Assembly: GCA_016705695.1 (NCBI GenBank)
Contig: JADJLA010000004.1
Location: 242,104 to 306,103, forward strand
Reading direction: 5' to 3'
Length of the DNA: 64,000 nucleotides
Source: Sphingobacteriaceae bacterium
GTDB lineage: Bacteria; Bacteroidota; Bacteroidia; B-17B0; Aurantibacillaceae
A program made the position numbers and the translations under genes. Below the pieces are notes generated by a model, which worked only from the letters and a program-made list of their open reading frames with translations, had not been told where the DNA came from and did not search any database. Each line of letters opens with the position of its first letter. The first letter of the stretch is position 1. Positions 34,500 through 44,016 of the stretch are shown here, in pieces.

Positions 34500-36149
34500 C
34501 TAATTCCCCACCTTCAAACCAAAACTCGCTTTATTCTTGCATTTATCCATAGCCTCCACCACAAGATTGAGTTCACCTTTGGGAGTATCCTCTTCAATAA
34601 AATAAGTTAACCTTCCGCTCTTCGCATCAAACTCCGCTAAGGCCCATTCGCCGTTGATGGTGAGTTTATAGTCTTTAATTCCGCTTAGTTCTTCGCTGAT
34701 CACAAAAACCAATTTGTTTAAACCTTTTGCAGTTTTAAGTTTTGCTGCAGGAAGTTCTGTTTTAATTTTTGGAGCCAACGAATCTACAATTAAAACAAAG
34801 CCGCCAAAATTACGTACCGAATAAAATACCGAGTCGTTCTTTACAATGGGAGTATAAGTATTATCCACATTTTTAAATACCAATTTATCTTTGAATTTCT
34901 TGAATTTTTTTGGCACTTCAAATCCAACAATGGCCGTGCTTCGCAAGGTAGCATCAAATGGTAAGATCATTAATTTACCCGAAGCTTCTAAGGTGTTCTC
35001 AAATATTACCGCGCCCGAATTGTATAAGGTATAAGCAGGAATAAAGATCTGTAATTTTTTACGCCCAAATAAAACGTCTTCGTTAGCATTCGCAAAAATA
35101 TCACCTTGTATAGTTGGAGGCTCAAAGTATCTAATTTCCTTGGCCTTCACGCAAAATTCTAATTCGCTTTGGTTTCCTTTTTCATCTTTAAAGATCATTC
35201 GAATCTTATGAACGTTTGTATCGCCGATCATGATCCTGCCTTTATTGGCCACACCTTTGTACATTCCTCTAGGGAATATAGTAGATTGAAAACATTTCTG
35301 AAAGCGCCATTTCTCTTGCATTTGCGAGAACTGACTCACATATTTAGCATCGTCAAAGGGAATATTATCTAGTTGATGTTTATAAAATGGTTTCTCATCA
35401 AATTTAATTTGTACTTCGTAAATATTATTTGTACTTCCTGTGGCTGTAAATTTATCTTGTCCCGAAAAAGCTACACCAATAATATTTGACTTTAACACAA
35501 GGGTGTCTTTTTTCAATTTCATTTTTCCGTCCTTAGTTATTACAGGATAGAAATTCAAAAAACGAGGATTGGTTGTATCGGCCAAATTATAAAGCCCTAA
35601 ATGCGTTAAGGTTGGCGCTTGGTTATCTTCAATATTATAGAATAATGCAGGGTTCAAAGGCACTTCCGTTTTTTCATCTCTAATTTCAAAATGCAAATGC
35701 GGACCGGTGGAGTTTCCTGAATTTCCGGAGTAGCCAATAATATCTCCGCCTTTGTATTTTATTTCTCCCGGTTTAGGAAATAATTCAACTTCGTATTGCT
35801 TGGCTTTTTTCTGTTCTGACTTTACATATTTGTTTAAAGCGGGTTCGTAATTGGTTAAGTGCCCGTATACCGTAACTTTTCCGTTGGCGTGGGTAATATA
35901 AACGCATTTGCCATAACCCATAGAACTCACTTTGATGCGCGATACATAACCGTCTTTTGCCGCATACACCGGTAAGTTGATGGCATTCTTGGTAGAAAAA
36001 TCTAATCCTGCATGAAAATGATTAGGACGCAACTCGCCATAATTTCCTGAAAGTACAATAGGATCTGCAAGAGGCCATTTAAAATCGCCTTTTTGGGCTA
36101 TTACAGAAATTGTAAAACACAAAAATAAACTACTTACTATTTTCTTCAT
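34500..36149 (-). CDS. M23 family metallopeptidase (LytM/lysostaphin-type)
   Basis: About 549 aa. Starts at ATG 36149 (MKKIVSSLFLCFTISVIAQ), a clear signal peptide, overlapping the ligase 3' end by about 20 bases. The M23 domain follows directly: His46 and Asp50 in HFHAGLDF, YGHL with His97, and His151-Leu-His153 in GPHLHFE, so all zinc-site residues are present. A long C-terminal beta-rich region (from about 180) has no named function. Acts in the periplasm on peptidoglycan cross-links or serves as a LytM regulator. It follows the polysaccharide operon on the same strand. Confidence 0.88.
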   Translation of the reverse strand: MKKIVSSLFLCFTISVIAQKGDFKWPLADPIVLSGNYGELRPNHFHAGLDFSTKNAINLPVYAAKDGYVSRIKVSSMGYGKCVYITHANGKVTVYGHLTNYEPALNKYVKSEQKKAKQYEVELFPKPGEIKYKGGDIIGYSGNSGNSTGPHLHFEIRDEKTEVPLNPALFYNIEDNQAPTLTHLGLYNLADTTNPRFLNFYPVITKDGKMKLKKDTLVLKSNIIGVAFSGQDKFTATGSTNNIYEVQIKFDEKPFYKHQLDNIPFDDAKYVSQFSQMQEKWRFQKCFQSTIFPRGMYKGVANKGRIMIGDTNVHKIRMIFKDEKGNQSELEFCVKAKEIRYFEPPTIQGDIFANANEDVLFGRKKLQIFIPAYTLYNSGAVIFENTLEASGKLMILPFDATLRSTAIVGFEVPKKFKKFKDKLVFKNVDNTYTPIVKNDSVFYSVRNFGGFVLIVDSLAPKIKTELPAAKLKTAKGLNKLVFVISEELSGIKDYKLTINGEWALAEFDAKSGRLTYFIEEDTPKGELNLVVEAMDKCKNKASFGLKVGN

Positions 36150-37350
36150 TAAATTGGATCTTGTAAAACACATTTAAAAAACACAGGAAGAATACAAAAA
36201 ATACGGTGCCTGCAGAAGTTTGCAGCATACTTTCTACTAAAAAATTGCAGGTGATCAATGTGCTAAAGAAGAAAATAAGATTTCGTTTTTTACGTAGTCC
36301 GTAAATAGTTAAGCCAAGGGTTAACAGTAATAAATTTAGCAGGCCAATTATGCCCATACCAATGCTGGTTTGAAAAAATTGATTGTGCGCATTCAGCTTA
36401 CCTTCTAATGCTCCTGTTAAACCATCCATTTTGTAACCCGCGTACAAAGTTTCGTTGGCCTTGCTCACCCCTACTCCAAACAACATATTCTCTTTGATGA
36501 TCTTAGTGCATTCGTCCCATATCAATACCCGAACGGACGAACTTTCCATGGCAGTTTTATCAATGTTCTTATTGGTAACCACTGCTACCGAACGTAAATG
36601 ATCGAATACCTGAGGAAATACCGCATAAATGCTTACCGAAATAATAACAGCGCTTGTAATACCAATAAGGTAATGCTTTAGCTTGATCCTGTTTCTTAAC
36701 TCCATAATGAGTAATGAAGGAAGCAAAATAAATAAAGTAATGATGCCCATTTTTGAAGCGCATAATAAAATACAAAGCAGGAATAAGGTAATGAAACCAA
36801 ATGCAATGTATTTGAACGAAGGTGCGTTCTTGAACCATTTAAAATAAAACAGGATCACAAACACCACGGCCAAATTTAAATACATGGCAAAATATGCGCT
36901 ATGCATAAAAAACGAAAAGTTAGAATAGTAAAAATAACTGCTATCACCTTTAAACAAATAGGCAAAGGCGCGTGCGATACAAAACACACAGGCAAACATA
37001 CAACCCGAAACAAATGCCACAATAACACGTTTTGCGACATCGCTATTGAATTTGAACATAAAGAACAAGAACGGAAATAATAAGAATGTGAGTTTTACTT
37101 CAATGGCGCTTAAGGCGTCGTTTGGATTATAAAATATGAAATTAGAAATGGTAGTGATGCCAAAGAATAGCAATGTGGAAATGAACCAAAGGTTCTTCCA
37201 GCCATTTGCTATGACCAGATCTTTAAAACAGAAAAACGAAGTAATGAACCATAAAGCAATGAATGGCGAAGTGATCGCATTACCAAACGGTAATAAAAAG
37301 GCAATGATGACAGGGAAAAAATAAAATAAGAGTTTAATATTCTTAACCAT
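36130..37350 (-). CDS. O-antigen ligase/polymerase family membrane protein
   Basis: 406 aa with about ten to eleven transmembrane helices. The large periplasmic loop carries VRVLIWDECTKIIKENMLFG and the conserved His in NAHNQFFQTSIGMG, the Wzy_C/WaaL signature. It would either polymerise O-units or ligate the glycan to lipid A-core. The ABC exporter in the same locus makes a ligase role more likely (inference). It overlaps the methyltransferase 3' end by 8 bases. Confidence 0.82.
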   Translation of the reverse strand: MVKNIKLLFYFFPVIIAFLLPFGNAITSPFIALWFITSFFCFKDLVIANGWKNLWFISTLLFFGITTISNFIFYNPNDALSAIEVKLTFLLFPFLFFMFKFNSDVAKRVIVAFVSGCMFACVFCIARAFAYLFKGDSSYFYYSNFSFFMHSAYFAMYLNLAVVFVILFYFKWFKNAPSFKYIAFGFITLFLLCILLCASKMGIITLFILLPSLLIMELRNRIKLKHYLIGITSAVIISVSIYAVFPQVFDHLRSVAVVTNKNIDKTAMESSSVRVLIWDECTKIIKENMLFGVGVSKANETLYAGYKMDGLTGALEGKLNAHNQFFQTSIGMGIIGLLNLLLLTLGLTIYGLRKKRNLIFFFSTLITCNFLVESMLQTSAGTVFFVFFLCFLNVFYKIQFNEENSK

Positions 37351-38011
37351 TTCCGTTTTGAAATAATGCTAAGATATGACTTCTAAGAAAAGGAACATTG
37401 AACAGATGGTAGAATTTACCAACTTTTCGTCCTATAGGCGGGGCCAAAGTAATTTTTTTGATGGTAAAATTGGAGCATTTGTTAAATAGACTCCTTACCT
37501 CGGCAATGTCGACCTTTTTTACATCCGCATTTTTGGGGTTGTTATAAATAAAATCGTACCACAAAATAACACCACCCGGATTCAATAAGCTCCACATTTT
37601 ATCGGCTAAGGCCTTACGGTCATTATCATTTAAGATGGACGTAAAAACAGTAGATTGAAAAACGATATCATATTTTTCAGGAAATTGAACATGAGTGGCA
37701 TCGCCTTCGTATAATTTATTGTTTGGGAAACCGCTTTTTATATTGTTGAGCCTCTCGCCTATTAATTCATTAAAAGAAATATTCTCGAGCTTTACTCCCA
37801 TCTCTTCAAAAAAATAAGCGTTGGTTCCATTTCCCGCGCCAATTTCGAGTAGCTTTACTTTTGACAGATCTTTGAAAGTGGATGTAAGAAGTTGTTTGGC
37901 TGTTGCTTTTAATTCGCTTTGCACAGCGTCGGAATAAGGCGAGCGCTGATACAAATGCGCTTTGGAAGAACGTTTATTGTACTGCGTATTTATTTGATCG
38001 CTTAAGCTCAT
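37343..38011 (-). CDS. SAM-dependent class I methyltransferase
   Basis: 222 aa from ATG 38011 (MSLSDQINTQYNKRSSKA), one base after the stop of the upstream glycosyltransferase. Motif I VKLLEIGAGNGTNAYFFEEM, motif II-like LYEGDATHVQFP, then YDIVFQSTVFTSI and LNPGGVILWYDF. It methylates an unknown acceptor; a sugar is suggested by the locus. It is followed by the ligase gene with an 8-base overlap. Confidence 0.85.
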   Translation of the reverse strand: MSLSDQINTQYNKRSSKAHLYQRSPYSDAVQSELKATAKQLLTSTFKDLSKVKLLEIGAGNGTNAYFFEEMGVKLENISFNELIGERLNNIKSGFPNNKLYEGDATHVQFPEKYDIVFQSTVFTSILNDNDRKALADKMWSLLNPGGVILWYDFIYNNPKNADVKKVDIAEVRSLFNKCSNFTIKKITLAPPIGRKVGKFYHLFNVPFLRSHILALFQNGNG

Positions 38012-38012
38012 T

Positions 38013-39236
38013 TCAATCCTGCAATCTTTTATAAAATCCCGCTGCAATAGTATTGCGATTGAAATTTTGCATTACGTATGCTCTACCCGCTTCGCCTAAT
38101 TGCTTTTGTAAAGCTTTATCCTCATATAATTTAGAAACCGCAGAAGCAAGATCATTTTTATTTTCAGGCTCCACGTATAAGGCGCATTTTCCTTGGTTCA
38201 CAAATAACTCACGCGCTTCTCCGTCAACGCCCAGTATAACAGGAATCTTCATAGCTAAGTTCTCAAAGATCTTAGAAGGAATAGCTCCAAGGAACAGATC
38301 GAGTTTGCGTAATGGAATTACAGCGACGTTCACCTCTTTTAAAACCCCTCGCATCTCATTTTTTGAAACGCCTTCTATAAATACCACATTGGTTAATTGC
38401 ATTTGTGCTTTTAATTGTTGTAATCGTTCTTTTTCGGGTCCATTACCCAACAGCACAAATTTAACGGCAGGTTTATCTATTAATTGTGCGGCGGCTTTTA
38501 AAATAACATCGAGGCCTTGTGCAATGCCAATAATTCCGGCGTATAACACAATAAAATCATCGGGTTTTAGGTTGTTGCTTGTTCTAAAATTAGCAGTTTC
38601 AATTTTTGAGGGATCATAAAAATCAAGATCAACGCCATTTGGGAGCCAATAGGTTTTTACAGAAGGAAAACGCGAATTAATATTTTTACAAATGCCCTGT
38701 GTTTGCCCAGTTACCAAAGCCGAACGCTTATAAAGCTTGGCTTCGAGGTTATAAGCCATTTTTAAAAGGAACTTATTATTTACAACGCCTAACTTTTCGG
38801 CACTCTCGGGCCAAAGATCGCTTACATTAAAAATAAGTTTGGCATTTTTACTTTTTGCTAAACTCATTGCCGAATAACCAAGGAATAAAGGCGGAGATTC
38901 GCACATTAAAAAATCGTAGTGATCTTCCAAATGCTTTTTACCGATCTTAACGCTAGAACGTACAAAGGAAAAATAATTTCGTAAACGGGCTATAATAGAC
39001 CGATCTGTAGAAACGTAAATAGAAGCGCGATGAACCTTTAAGCCCTGCATTTCCTCAAACATATAATTTTTGCCTTCATACCCCTTATAAATTTGCATTT
39101 GAGGGTAATTAGGAAACGCAGTTAAAACGGTTACATCAACGCCAACGCTTTTTAAACGCAGGGCTAATTCAAAGAGGCGATTTTGCGGAGCGCCCACTTC
39201 AGGAGGAAAATATTGTGTAAGTATAAGTAGTTTCAA
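38013..39236 (-). CDS. Glycosyltransferase family 4 (WbuB-like)
   Basis: 407 aa GT-B enzyme. The N-terminal LILTQYFPPEVGAPQNRLFE and LIFNVSDLWPESAEKLG are characteristic of WbuB-like transferases that add amino-deoxy sugars to O-units. The C-terminal nucleotide-sugar site shows VKFVLLGNGPEKERL and PSKIFENLAMKIPVI. Cytoplasmic face of the inner membrane. It lies 4 bases after the acyltransferase gene. Confidence 0.88.
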   Translation of the reverse strand: MKLLILTQYFPPEVGAPQNRLFELALRLKSVGVDVTVLTAFPNYPQMQIYKGYEGKNYMFEEMQGLKVHRASIYVSTDRSIIARLRNYFSFVRSSVKIGKKHLEDHYDFLMCESPPLFLGYSAMSLAKSKNAKLIFNVSDLWPESAEKLGVVNNKFLLKMAYNLEAKLYKRSALVTGQTQGICKNINSRFPSVKTYWLPNGVDLDFYDPSKIETANFRTSNNLKPDDFIVLYAGIIGIAQGLDVILKAAAQLIDKPAVKFVLLGNGPEKERLQQLKAQMQLTNVVFIEGVSKNEMRGVLKEVNVAVIPLRKLDLFLGAIPSKIFENLAMKIPVILGVDGEARELFVNQGKCALYVEPENKNDLASAVSKLYEDKALQKQLGEAGRAYVMQNFNRNTIAAGFYKRLQD

Positions 39237-39240
39237 AACT

Positions 39241-40141
39241 TTATTTCTTAATCATTTTTAATGGCCAAGGCAATTGATTTATTTTAAGTAGCTGGTATTT
39301 TAATTCTTTTCCGCCTAAACCTTTGTAAAATGTAGCAATACCGGCTGCGGCCCCTCCTCCAAAATCAAACAATTTCACTTTAGTTTCAAAATAGTTGATG
39401 GCGTAATTCATTAGCAGATGCATGCTACCGTTATTGTCTTTTTTATGAAAACTCATGCCCTTTAAAAATACGGCATGAAAATCATTATAAATAAAATATC
39501 CTAACGCTTGCGGAGCGCCCTTTTCATCAACCGTTACAAAACATTTGAGAGCTTGCTCATGAAATGCATTGGTTATTAATTTTAAAAACAACAAGCAGTG
39601 CGCTTCTGATACCTTATGTTCTTTTTTTAACCAAGGAATGATCTTGCTTTTAGCTAGTTTAATTACACTTTCAAGATCCACTACTTCGCTTATTTTACAG
39701 TTGAGCTTATTGGCCTTGGAAACATTACGTTTGGTATTATCGTTGAATTTGTAGCCCTTTTTGTAATCAATAATATAAGTGAGTTTATCCTTTACATTCT
39801 TTTGAAATTTTGTGTAAGCATTTTGCTCGATCTCAATAAATTTATAATTCTTTGTAAGAATCGCTTCAATTTCTTCAACTTCCTTTTTTGTTGCATCACC
39901 ATAAATTCCCAATTGCGAAGTAAACGGAGGCTGATGAAGGTATTTAATATTTAATTTACTGGATTGCGTTAAAGGCATAACCGTTTTGTAATTATCCATT
40001 ACAAGTGCTTTCCAGTTGGGCGCTGTGGCATTTAAATAAAACGACTGGAGCAAATACCAATGGAAAAGGCGAATTTAAAATGGTTTTATCCCATTTTTTA
40101 AGGTCGAGAGCATTGTGTGGTATGATCTTTATTCGTTCCAT
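39241..40141 (-). CDS. GNAT/FemAB-like acyltransferase, frame broken near 40048
   Basis: ATG 40141 (MERIKIIPHNALDLKKWD) overlaps the stop of the deacetylase-like gene by one base. The frame runs through NSPFPLVFA, then needs one C removed at 40047/40048 to continue as QSFYLNATAPNWKALVMDNY. Corrected length is 299 aa. The tail has the Acetyltransf_6/FemAB-like pattern (LGYFIYNDFHAVFLKGMSF, MNYAINYFETKVKLFDFGGG). Likely transfers an acyl or aminoacyl group onto a glycan precursor; the substrate is unknown. Confidence 0.8.
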
Positions 40142-41115
40142 TAATTTAATATGGCAAAAGTATGTCCGCGCTGCTTAGCATGCAAAATAAATTCATTTAA
40201 ATAGTCGAACGAACAAGGTGCTAATGATTTTGGGTGACTCAACACCGTCATGCGTTCAAATTTCTTTTGTTCGCAGTCTTCAAGGTTCTTAATTAATCGC
40301 GATGAAAAATAACCATCGGCACAAGCAAAATGATCGGTACTTGAATGAAATTGATTATAAATCCGTCCTTTGTCTTTTAACCACATACCATCACCAAGAG
40401 GCTTAAACTTTTCGGGAGCACTTTTCATTTTAAAATACAGTTCCCAATAAAATAAAGGACCAATTTTATCAGGTGTAATGCTTATTTCTTTAAAACTTCC
40501 GGAAGCATCTTCCACACAAGGATCATTCTCAAATTTCCACTCCGCTTTATCCTTTGCAGTTATAAAATCATACGAATGCGCGGGCGAATCGTGATAGCCA
40601 TTAAAATAAACGCTGCTATCAATGGCAATGCCATTTTGTTTTAAAGCATCTTTGATGTGCGAGAAAGGCTGAACACACCATCCTCCTGCTCTATAGGCTG
40701 TACATTTGGTTCCTGTAATAGCAAAAAGTGCTTTGGCGTATTTAGAAATTACTTGCGAGGCTTCTTCTTTTGAAAGATCAGACAATTTATAGCGTGTGGT
40801 ATCAATTACCCATTTATCACCATCGAATTTACAATCTTCCCAATGCGGATGAATGTGGAGAGCAATTTGATGTCCTGCTGCCGAAAGTTGTGAAATTTGC
40901 GCCGAGATCACTTCCAGGTCAGACTTGCATTGAGAATGCTGTGAATTGTTCTTTAACTGTACCAAATATCCTGCATCCACAAAAAATATAAGGGGAATTT
41001 TATTCTTTTCGGAAAGCTCAATTAACTGTTGTGTTGGTTCAAGGATGCATTTTTGCAGAGTGCCTGTGTTCTCACCAAAAAATAATTCATAATCAAAGCT
41101 CAAATGTACCTGCAT
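40141..41115 (-). CDS. Polysaccharide-deacetylase-like (NodB-fold) protein
   Basis: 324 aa from ATG 41115 (MQVHLSFDYELFFGE), one base after the upstream gene's stop. NodB-type features are LSFDYELF (motif 1 with Asp), IPLIFFVDAGYL, HIHPHWED (metal His pair) and AYRAGGWC. It is a divergent member related to polysaccharide-deacetylase genes in exopolysaccharide loci. Predicted to remove N-acetyl groups from the glycan or act as a non-catalytic relative. No signal peptide, so cytoplasmic. Confidence 0.78.
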   Translation of the reverse strand: MQVHLSFDYELFFGENTGTLQKCILEPTQQLIELSEKNKIPLIFFVDAGYLVQLKNNSQHSQCKSDLEVISAQISQLSAAGHQIALHIHPHWEDCKFDGDKWVIDTTRYKLSDLSKEEASQVISKYAKALFAITGTKCTAYRAGGWCVQPFSHIKDALKQNGIAIDSSVYFNGYHDSPAHSYDFITAKDKAEWKFENDPCVEDASGSFKEISITPDKIGPLFYWELYFKMKSAPEKFKPLGDGMWLKDKGRIYNQFHSSTDHFACADGYFSSRLIKNLEDCEQKKFERMTVLSHPKSLAPCSFDYLNEFILHAKQRGHTFAILN

Positions 41116-41116
41116 A

Positions 41117-42013
41117 TTATTCGGGCTCACCTCCAAATGGTGTATACATGGTTATTCCTTCTTTGTATTTTTCCATCAACCAATTGTGCATTTTTTCAGC
41201 ATCAATAATAGCGCAACTGGCATCGCCAATATTAAATCGTGTCATAACGCCATCTTTAATAAAAGCAGGTTCCAATTCGTTACATTTTCTTTTTTTAGAG
41301 ATCGCAGGATCGTGCGATTTTGTAGTTACCATTCGCTCCACTCCCACTTCATCTCTAACCTTCACTAAAAATTGTTTTTTATGATACACAGGATATTTAA
41401 AATTCTCGATCACATCTTCGATCACATGAAAATTTGTAACGGTATCTAATTTTGTTCCTAACAACACAATTTTCCCTTTTAAGGTGATCAATTTATAAAA
41501 AGGACTATTTTGATTATACGGAGTTAATTGCGAATAATGATCTTTCAATAAAAATTTAGTTTCTTTTCCAAGAGCGCAAACCGGATCGGTAGGATGCATA
41601 CTGCGCTTTACCCCTTTAATTTTTCTAAATGCTTCGGTAATAGCACCCATTTGAGATTTGGTATGCCTAACATCAAAGGCAGGATTTTTACTTAAGTAAT
41701 CAAATGTAAAACCTAATGATGGAAACGAGGGCATTACTAAAGTTCCTTCATCTCCTAAAACTTCTATCAATGCTCTTATTACAGTTCCTGCGCCGCCCTG
41801 TACATTTCCTAATTTGCTTAACGACGAATGAACCATTGCCACATCGCCTGAGTTTAATCCGTTTTGACGTAAAGCTTCAATAATATCATTTTCTGTAATT
41901 ACTTTTCCTTGAAGTGCTAGTTTTTGGCGTTCTTGGGCACGACGTTTTTTCTTCTGCTTCTTATAAAGATGCAAAACAAATTCGGGTGCTATGGATCTAA
42001 AAAACGCGCGCAT
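41117..42013 (-). CDS. AAC(3)-fold N-acetyltransferase in polysaccharide locus
   Basis: 298 aa. Fold signature of antibiotic 3-N-acetyltransferases: VAMVHSSLSKLGNVQGGAG, GTLVMPSFPS, KGVKRSMHPTDPVCALG, NSPFYKLITLKGKIVLLG and a final NIGDASCAIID segment. The basic N-terminal helix (about 15-30) is unusual. Homologues in O-antigen clusters acetylate amino sugars, so this is a candidate acetyltransferase for the 3-amino sugar made by the FdtA/FdtB-like pair rather than a resistance gene (inference). Confidence 0.82.
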   Translation of the reverse strand: MRAFFRSIAPEFVLHLYKKQKKKRRAQERQKLALQGKVITENDIIEALRQNGLNSGDVAMVHSSLSKLGNVQGGAGTVIRALIEVLGDEGTLVMPSFPSLGFTFDYLSKNPAFDVRHTKSQMGAITEAFRKIKGVKRSMHPTDPVCALGKETKFLLKDHYSQLTPYNQNSPFYKLITLKGKIVLLGTKLDTVTNFHVIEDVIENFKYPVYHKKQFLVKVRDEVGVERMVTTKSHDPAISKKRKCNELEPAFIKDGVMTRFNIGDASCAIIDAEKMHNWLMEKYKEGITMYTPFGGEPE

Positions 42014-42070
42014 TTATTCTATTTATATTGTAAGATACGATTTGTTAAGCTAAATTCAAATTGTTCTTTT

Positions 42071-43159
42071 TCACTTCTTAACCAAGGAACCGTATACTTC
42101 AATTTGTTGATCTAAATTTGTTTGCCAATTAAAGAGTTCCCTTACACTATTTAACGCTTTAAGGGAGCTTGTGGTTGCAAAATCTTTGTCCATTATTAGT
42201 TTCTCAATAGCCTGAGCAGTTTGATCAATATTGCCCGGTTCAACGCATTGGCCGGTTACGCCGTTAGAAACAATATCTTTTAACCCACCAGTATCGCTTA
42301 CCACCACCGGAACATTACAAGCCATAGCTTCAATAACACTTACGCCAAAACTTTCGTATTGAGAAACGTTAACCAAACAATTTAATTTATTGAAATAATT
42401 TACCGTTTCCTTAAAGGGAACTTTACCTGTAAATTCAACTGAATCATCTAAATTCAATTGCTTTACCAGGTCTTTCAAAACATCTCTTTCCTTACCATCG
42501 CCCACTATAAGCAATTTAGTTTTTGGATACCTTGAATGCACTACAGCAAATGCTTTTATGAGCACATCCATATTATAAACCTTTTCGAGAGATTTAATAG
42601 CGCCGATCACAAAGTGATCTTTACTTCTTAAAGATTCGTTTGGTTTGAACGTATCGAAATCAATTCCAAAGGGAATTACATAAACTTTGCGTGGATAAAG
42701 TTGCTGAATATAAGTATTGATGGTTTCGGAAGTAGCACAAACGGCATCGGCACATTTCAAATTAAAACGCATGATCTTTTTATTCATGAAACTTTCTTGC
42801 GGAAATTTCATCACATCGGTTCCCCATGCCGAAAGCACAAAGGGATGAAATTTTATTAAGGCGCCCAACAAACCATAGCTACTGGCATAATGTGCATGCA
42901 CCACATCGGGTTTAAAATCGTTGATGATCTTTTTTAATTTAGGGATGTATGTAAAGTAGGTGAACTTGCTGCTAAGTCCGTTTGCTACATGGCGCTCTTT
43001 TAATTCGAACAGCACTTTTACGTTTGGCACATTTGCCATCCACGGAAACTCAGTTTTATTCAATGAAAAAATGCCTACCTCAATGCCTCGTTGAGCAAGG
43101 CCTAAGGCCCATTTTTCGGTGTGGCCCGACGCCACATCTGCCAACAATAATATCCGCAT
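42071..43159 (-). CDS. Glycosyltransferase family 4
   Basis: 362 aa GT-B. Donor-site region: VIGAIKSLEKVYNMDVLIKA, TKLLIVGDGKERDVL and SQYESFGVSVIEAMACNVPV followed by VSDTGG. The N-terminal domain shows DVVHAHYASSYGLLGAL. It begins a minus-strand run of seven genes to the ligase. The donor and acceptor are not predictable. A TAAATTTG box lies just upstream (43166-43173), with no well-spaced -33. Confidence 0.88.
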   Translation of the reverse strand: MRILLLADVASGHTEKWALGLAQRGIEVGIFSLNKTEFPWMANVPNVKVLFELKERHVANGLSSKFTYFTYIPKLKKIINDFKPDVVHAHYASSYGLLGALIKFHPFVLSAWGTDVMKFPQESFMNKKIMRFNLKCADAVCATSETINTYIQQLYPRKVYVIPFGIDFDTFKPNESLRSKDHFVIGAIKSLEKVYNMDVLIKAFAVVHSRYPKTKLLIVGDGKERDVLKDLVKQLNLDDSVEFTGKVPFKETVNYFNKLNCLVNVSQYESFGVSVIEAMACNVPVVVSDTGGLKDIVSNGVTGQCVEPGNIDQTAQAIEKLIMDKDFATTSSLKALNSVRELFNWQTNLDQQIEVYGSLVKK

Positions 43160-43220
43160 TTACTTCAAATTTAAAATATTAAGAATCAATAACGGTTTGT
43201 TAGCTGATTTGTTATAAACA

Positions 43221-43253
43221 TTGAATATTTAAAAAATATAAGCTTTATATTCG
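43221..43253 (+). promoter_or_regulatory. putative promoter of the GT2-GT4 pair
   Basis: TTG at 43221-43223, 22-base spacer, TATATTCG at 43246-43253, only 4 bases before ATG 43258. If real, the transcript would be leaderless. Confidence 0.3.
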
Positions 43254-43257
43254 CCTA

Positions 43258-44016
43258 ATGACTTCATTTTCAATCATTATACCCTCCTTTAATCAGGATA
43301 AATACATCAGGGAAACCCTTGAAAATGTGGCTCTTTTGAAGAAGCAAGCCGCTCAAAGAGGCATAATGGTTCAATTGATCTTGGTAGATAATTGTTCTAA
43401 TAAGGAAACTTCCAATGTGATAGATGATTTTAAAGAAGACATTGATAATTTATTTGTTGAAAAAGATAATGGACAATATGATGCCATTAATAAAGGATTG
43501 AAGCATGTTGTGGGAGATTATTGGACCTGGTTGAACACCGATGATCTGTTGGATATTGACGGATTTTTTAAGATAGCGGATGTTTTGAATACGAACGCGA
43601 ACATCGACTATATATATGGAAATGTGGGATATATGGATGCGCACTCGAAGTTTTACAAGAGCTATACGAGTGGGAATTTAAGTTTAGAAAAGCTAACGCA
43701 AAAGGATGCTTCTATTAGTCAGCCCGGATCATTTTTTAAAACATCGTTTACTACAAAAATTGGAAACTTGGCCGAATACCGCTTTGCATTTGATTACGAA
43801 TATATTTTACGTTTGTTCAAGCACAATGCTAAAATTCATAAGGTAGAGGATAATGTGGCTTATTTTAGATATTACGATGCTTCCAAATCAGGGAGTAAGA
43901 ACTTTAGGTTTTTGGAAGAGCAATATACTATTAGCAAATTATACGGCAGGAAGAGTTTTTCTACGCTTACATTTATGCTCATCATTCGTATCATAAAAAG
44001 GAGACTTTTTAATTAA
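43258..44016 (+). CDS. Glycosyltransferase family 2
   Basis: 252 aa GT-A. N-terminal SIIIPSFNQDKYIRETLENV, LVDNCSNKETSNVID, and KDNGQYDAINKGLKHVVGDY followed by WTWLNTDDLL with the metal-binding acidic pair; ISQPGSFFKTSF follows. No membrane helix. Stop TAA is followed immediately and in frame by the TTG start of the next gene. Confidence 0.88.
   Translation: MTSFSIIIPSFNQDKYIRETLENVALLKKQAAQRGIMVQLILVDNCSNKETSNVIDDFKEDIDNLFVEKDNGQYDAINKGLKHVVGDYWTWLNTDDLLDIDGFFKIADVLNTNANIDYIYGNVGYMDAHSKFYKSYTSGNLSLEKLTQKDASISQPGSFFKTSFTTKIGNLAEYRFAFDYEYILRLFKHNAKIHKVEDNVAYFRYYDASKSGSKNFRFLEEQYTISKLYGRKSFSTLTFMLIIRIIKRRLFN

Noticed and set aside
41117..42013. Aminoglycoside resistance gene
   Set aside because: The AAC(3) fold is present but the operon is for glycan assembly, so a sugar substrate is more likely.
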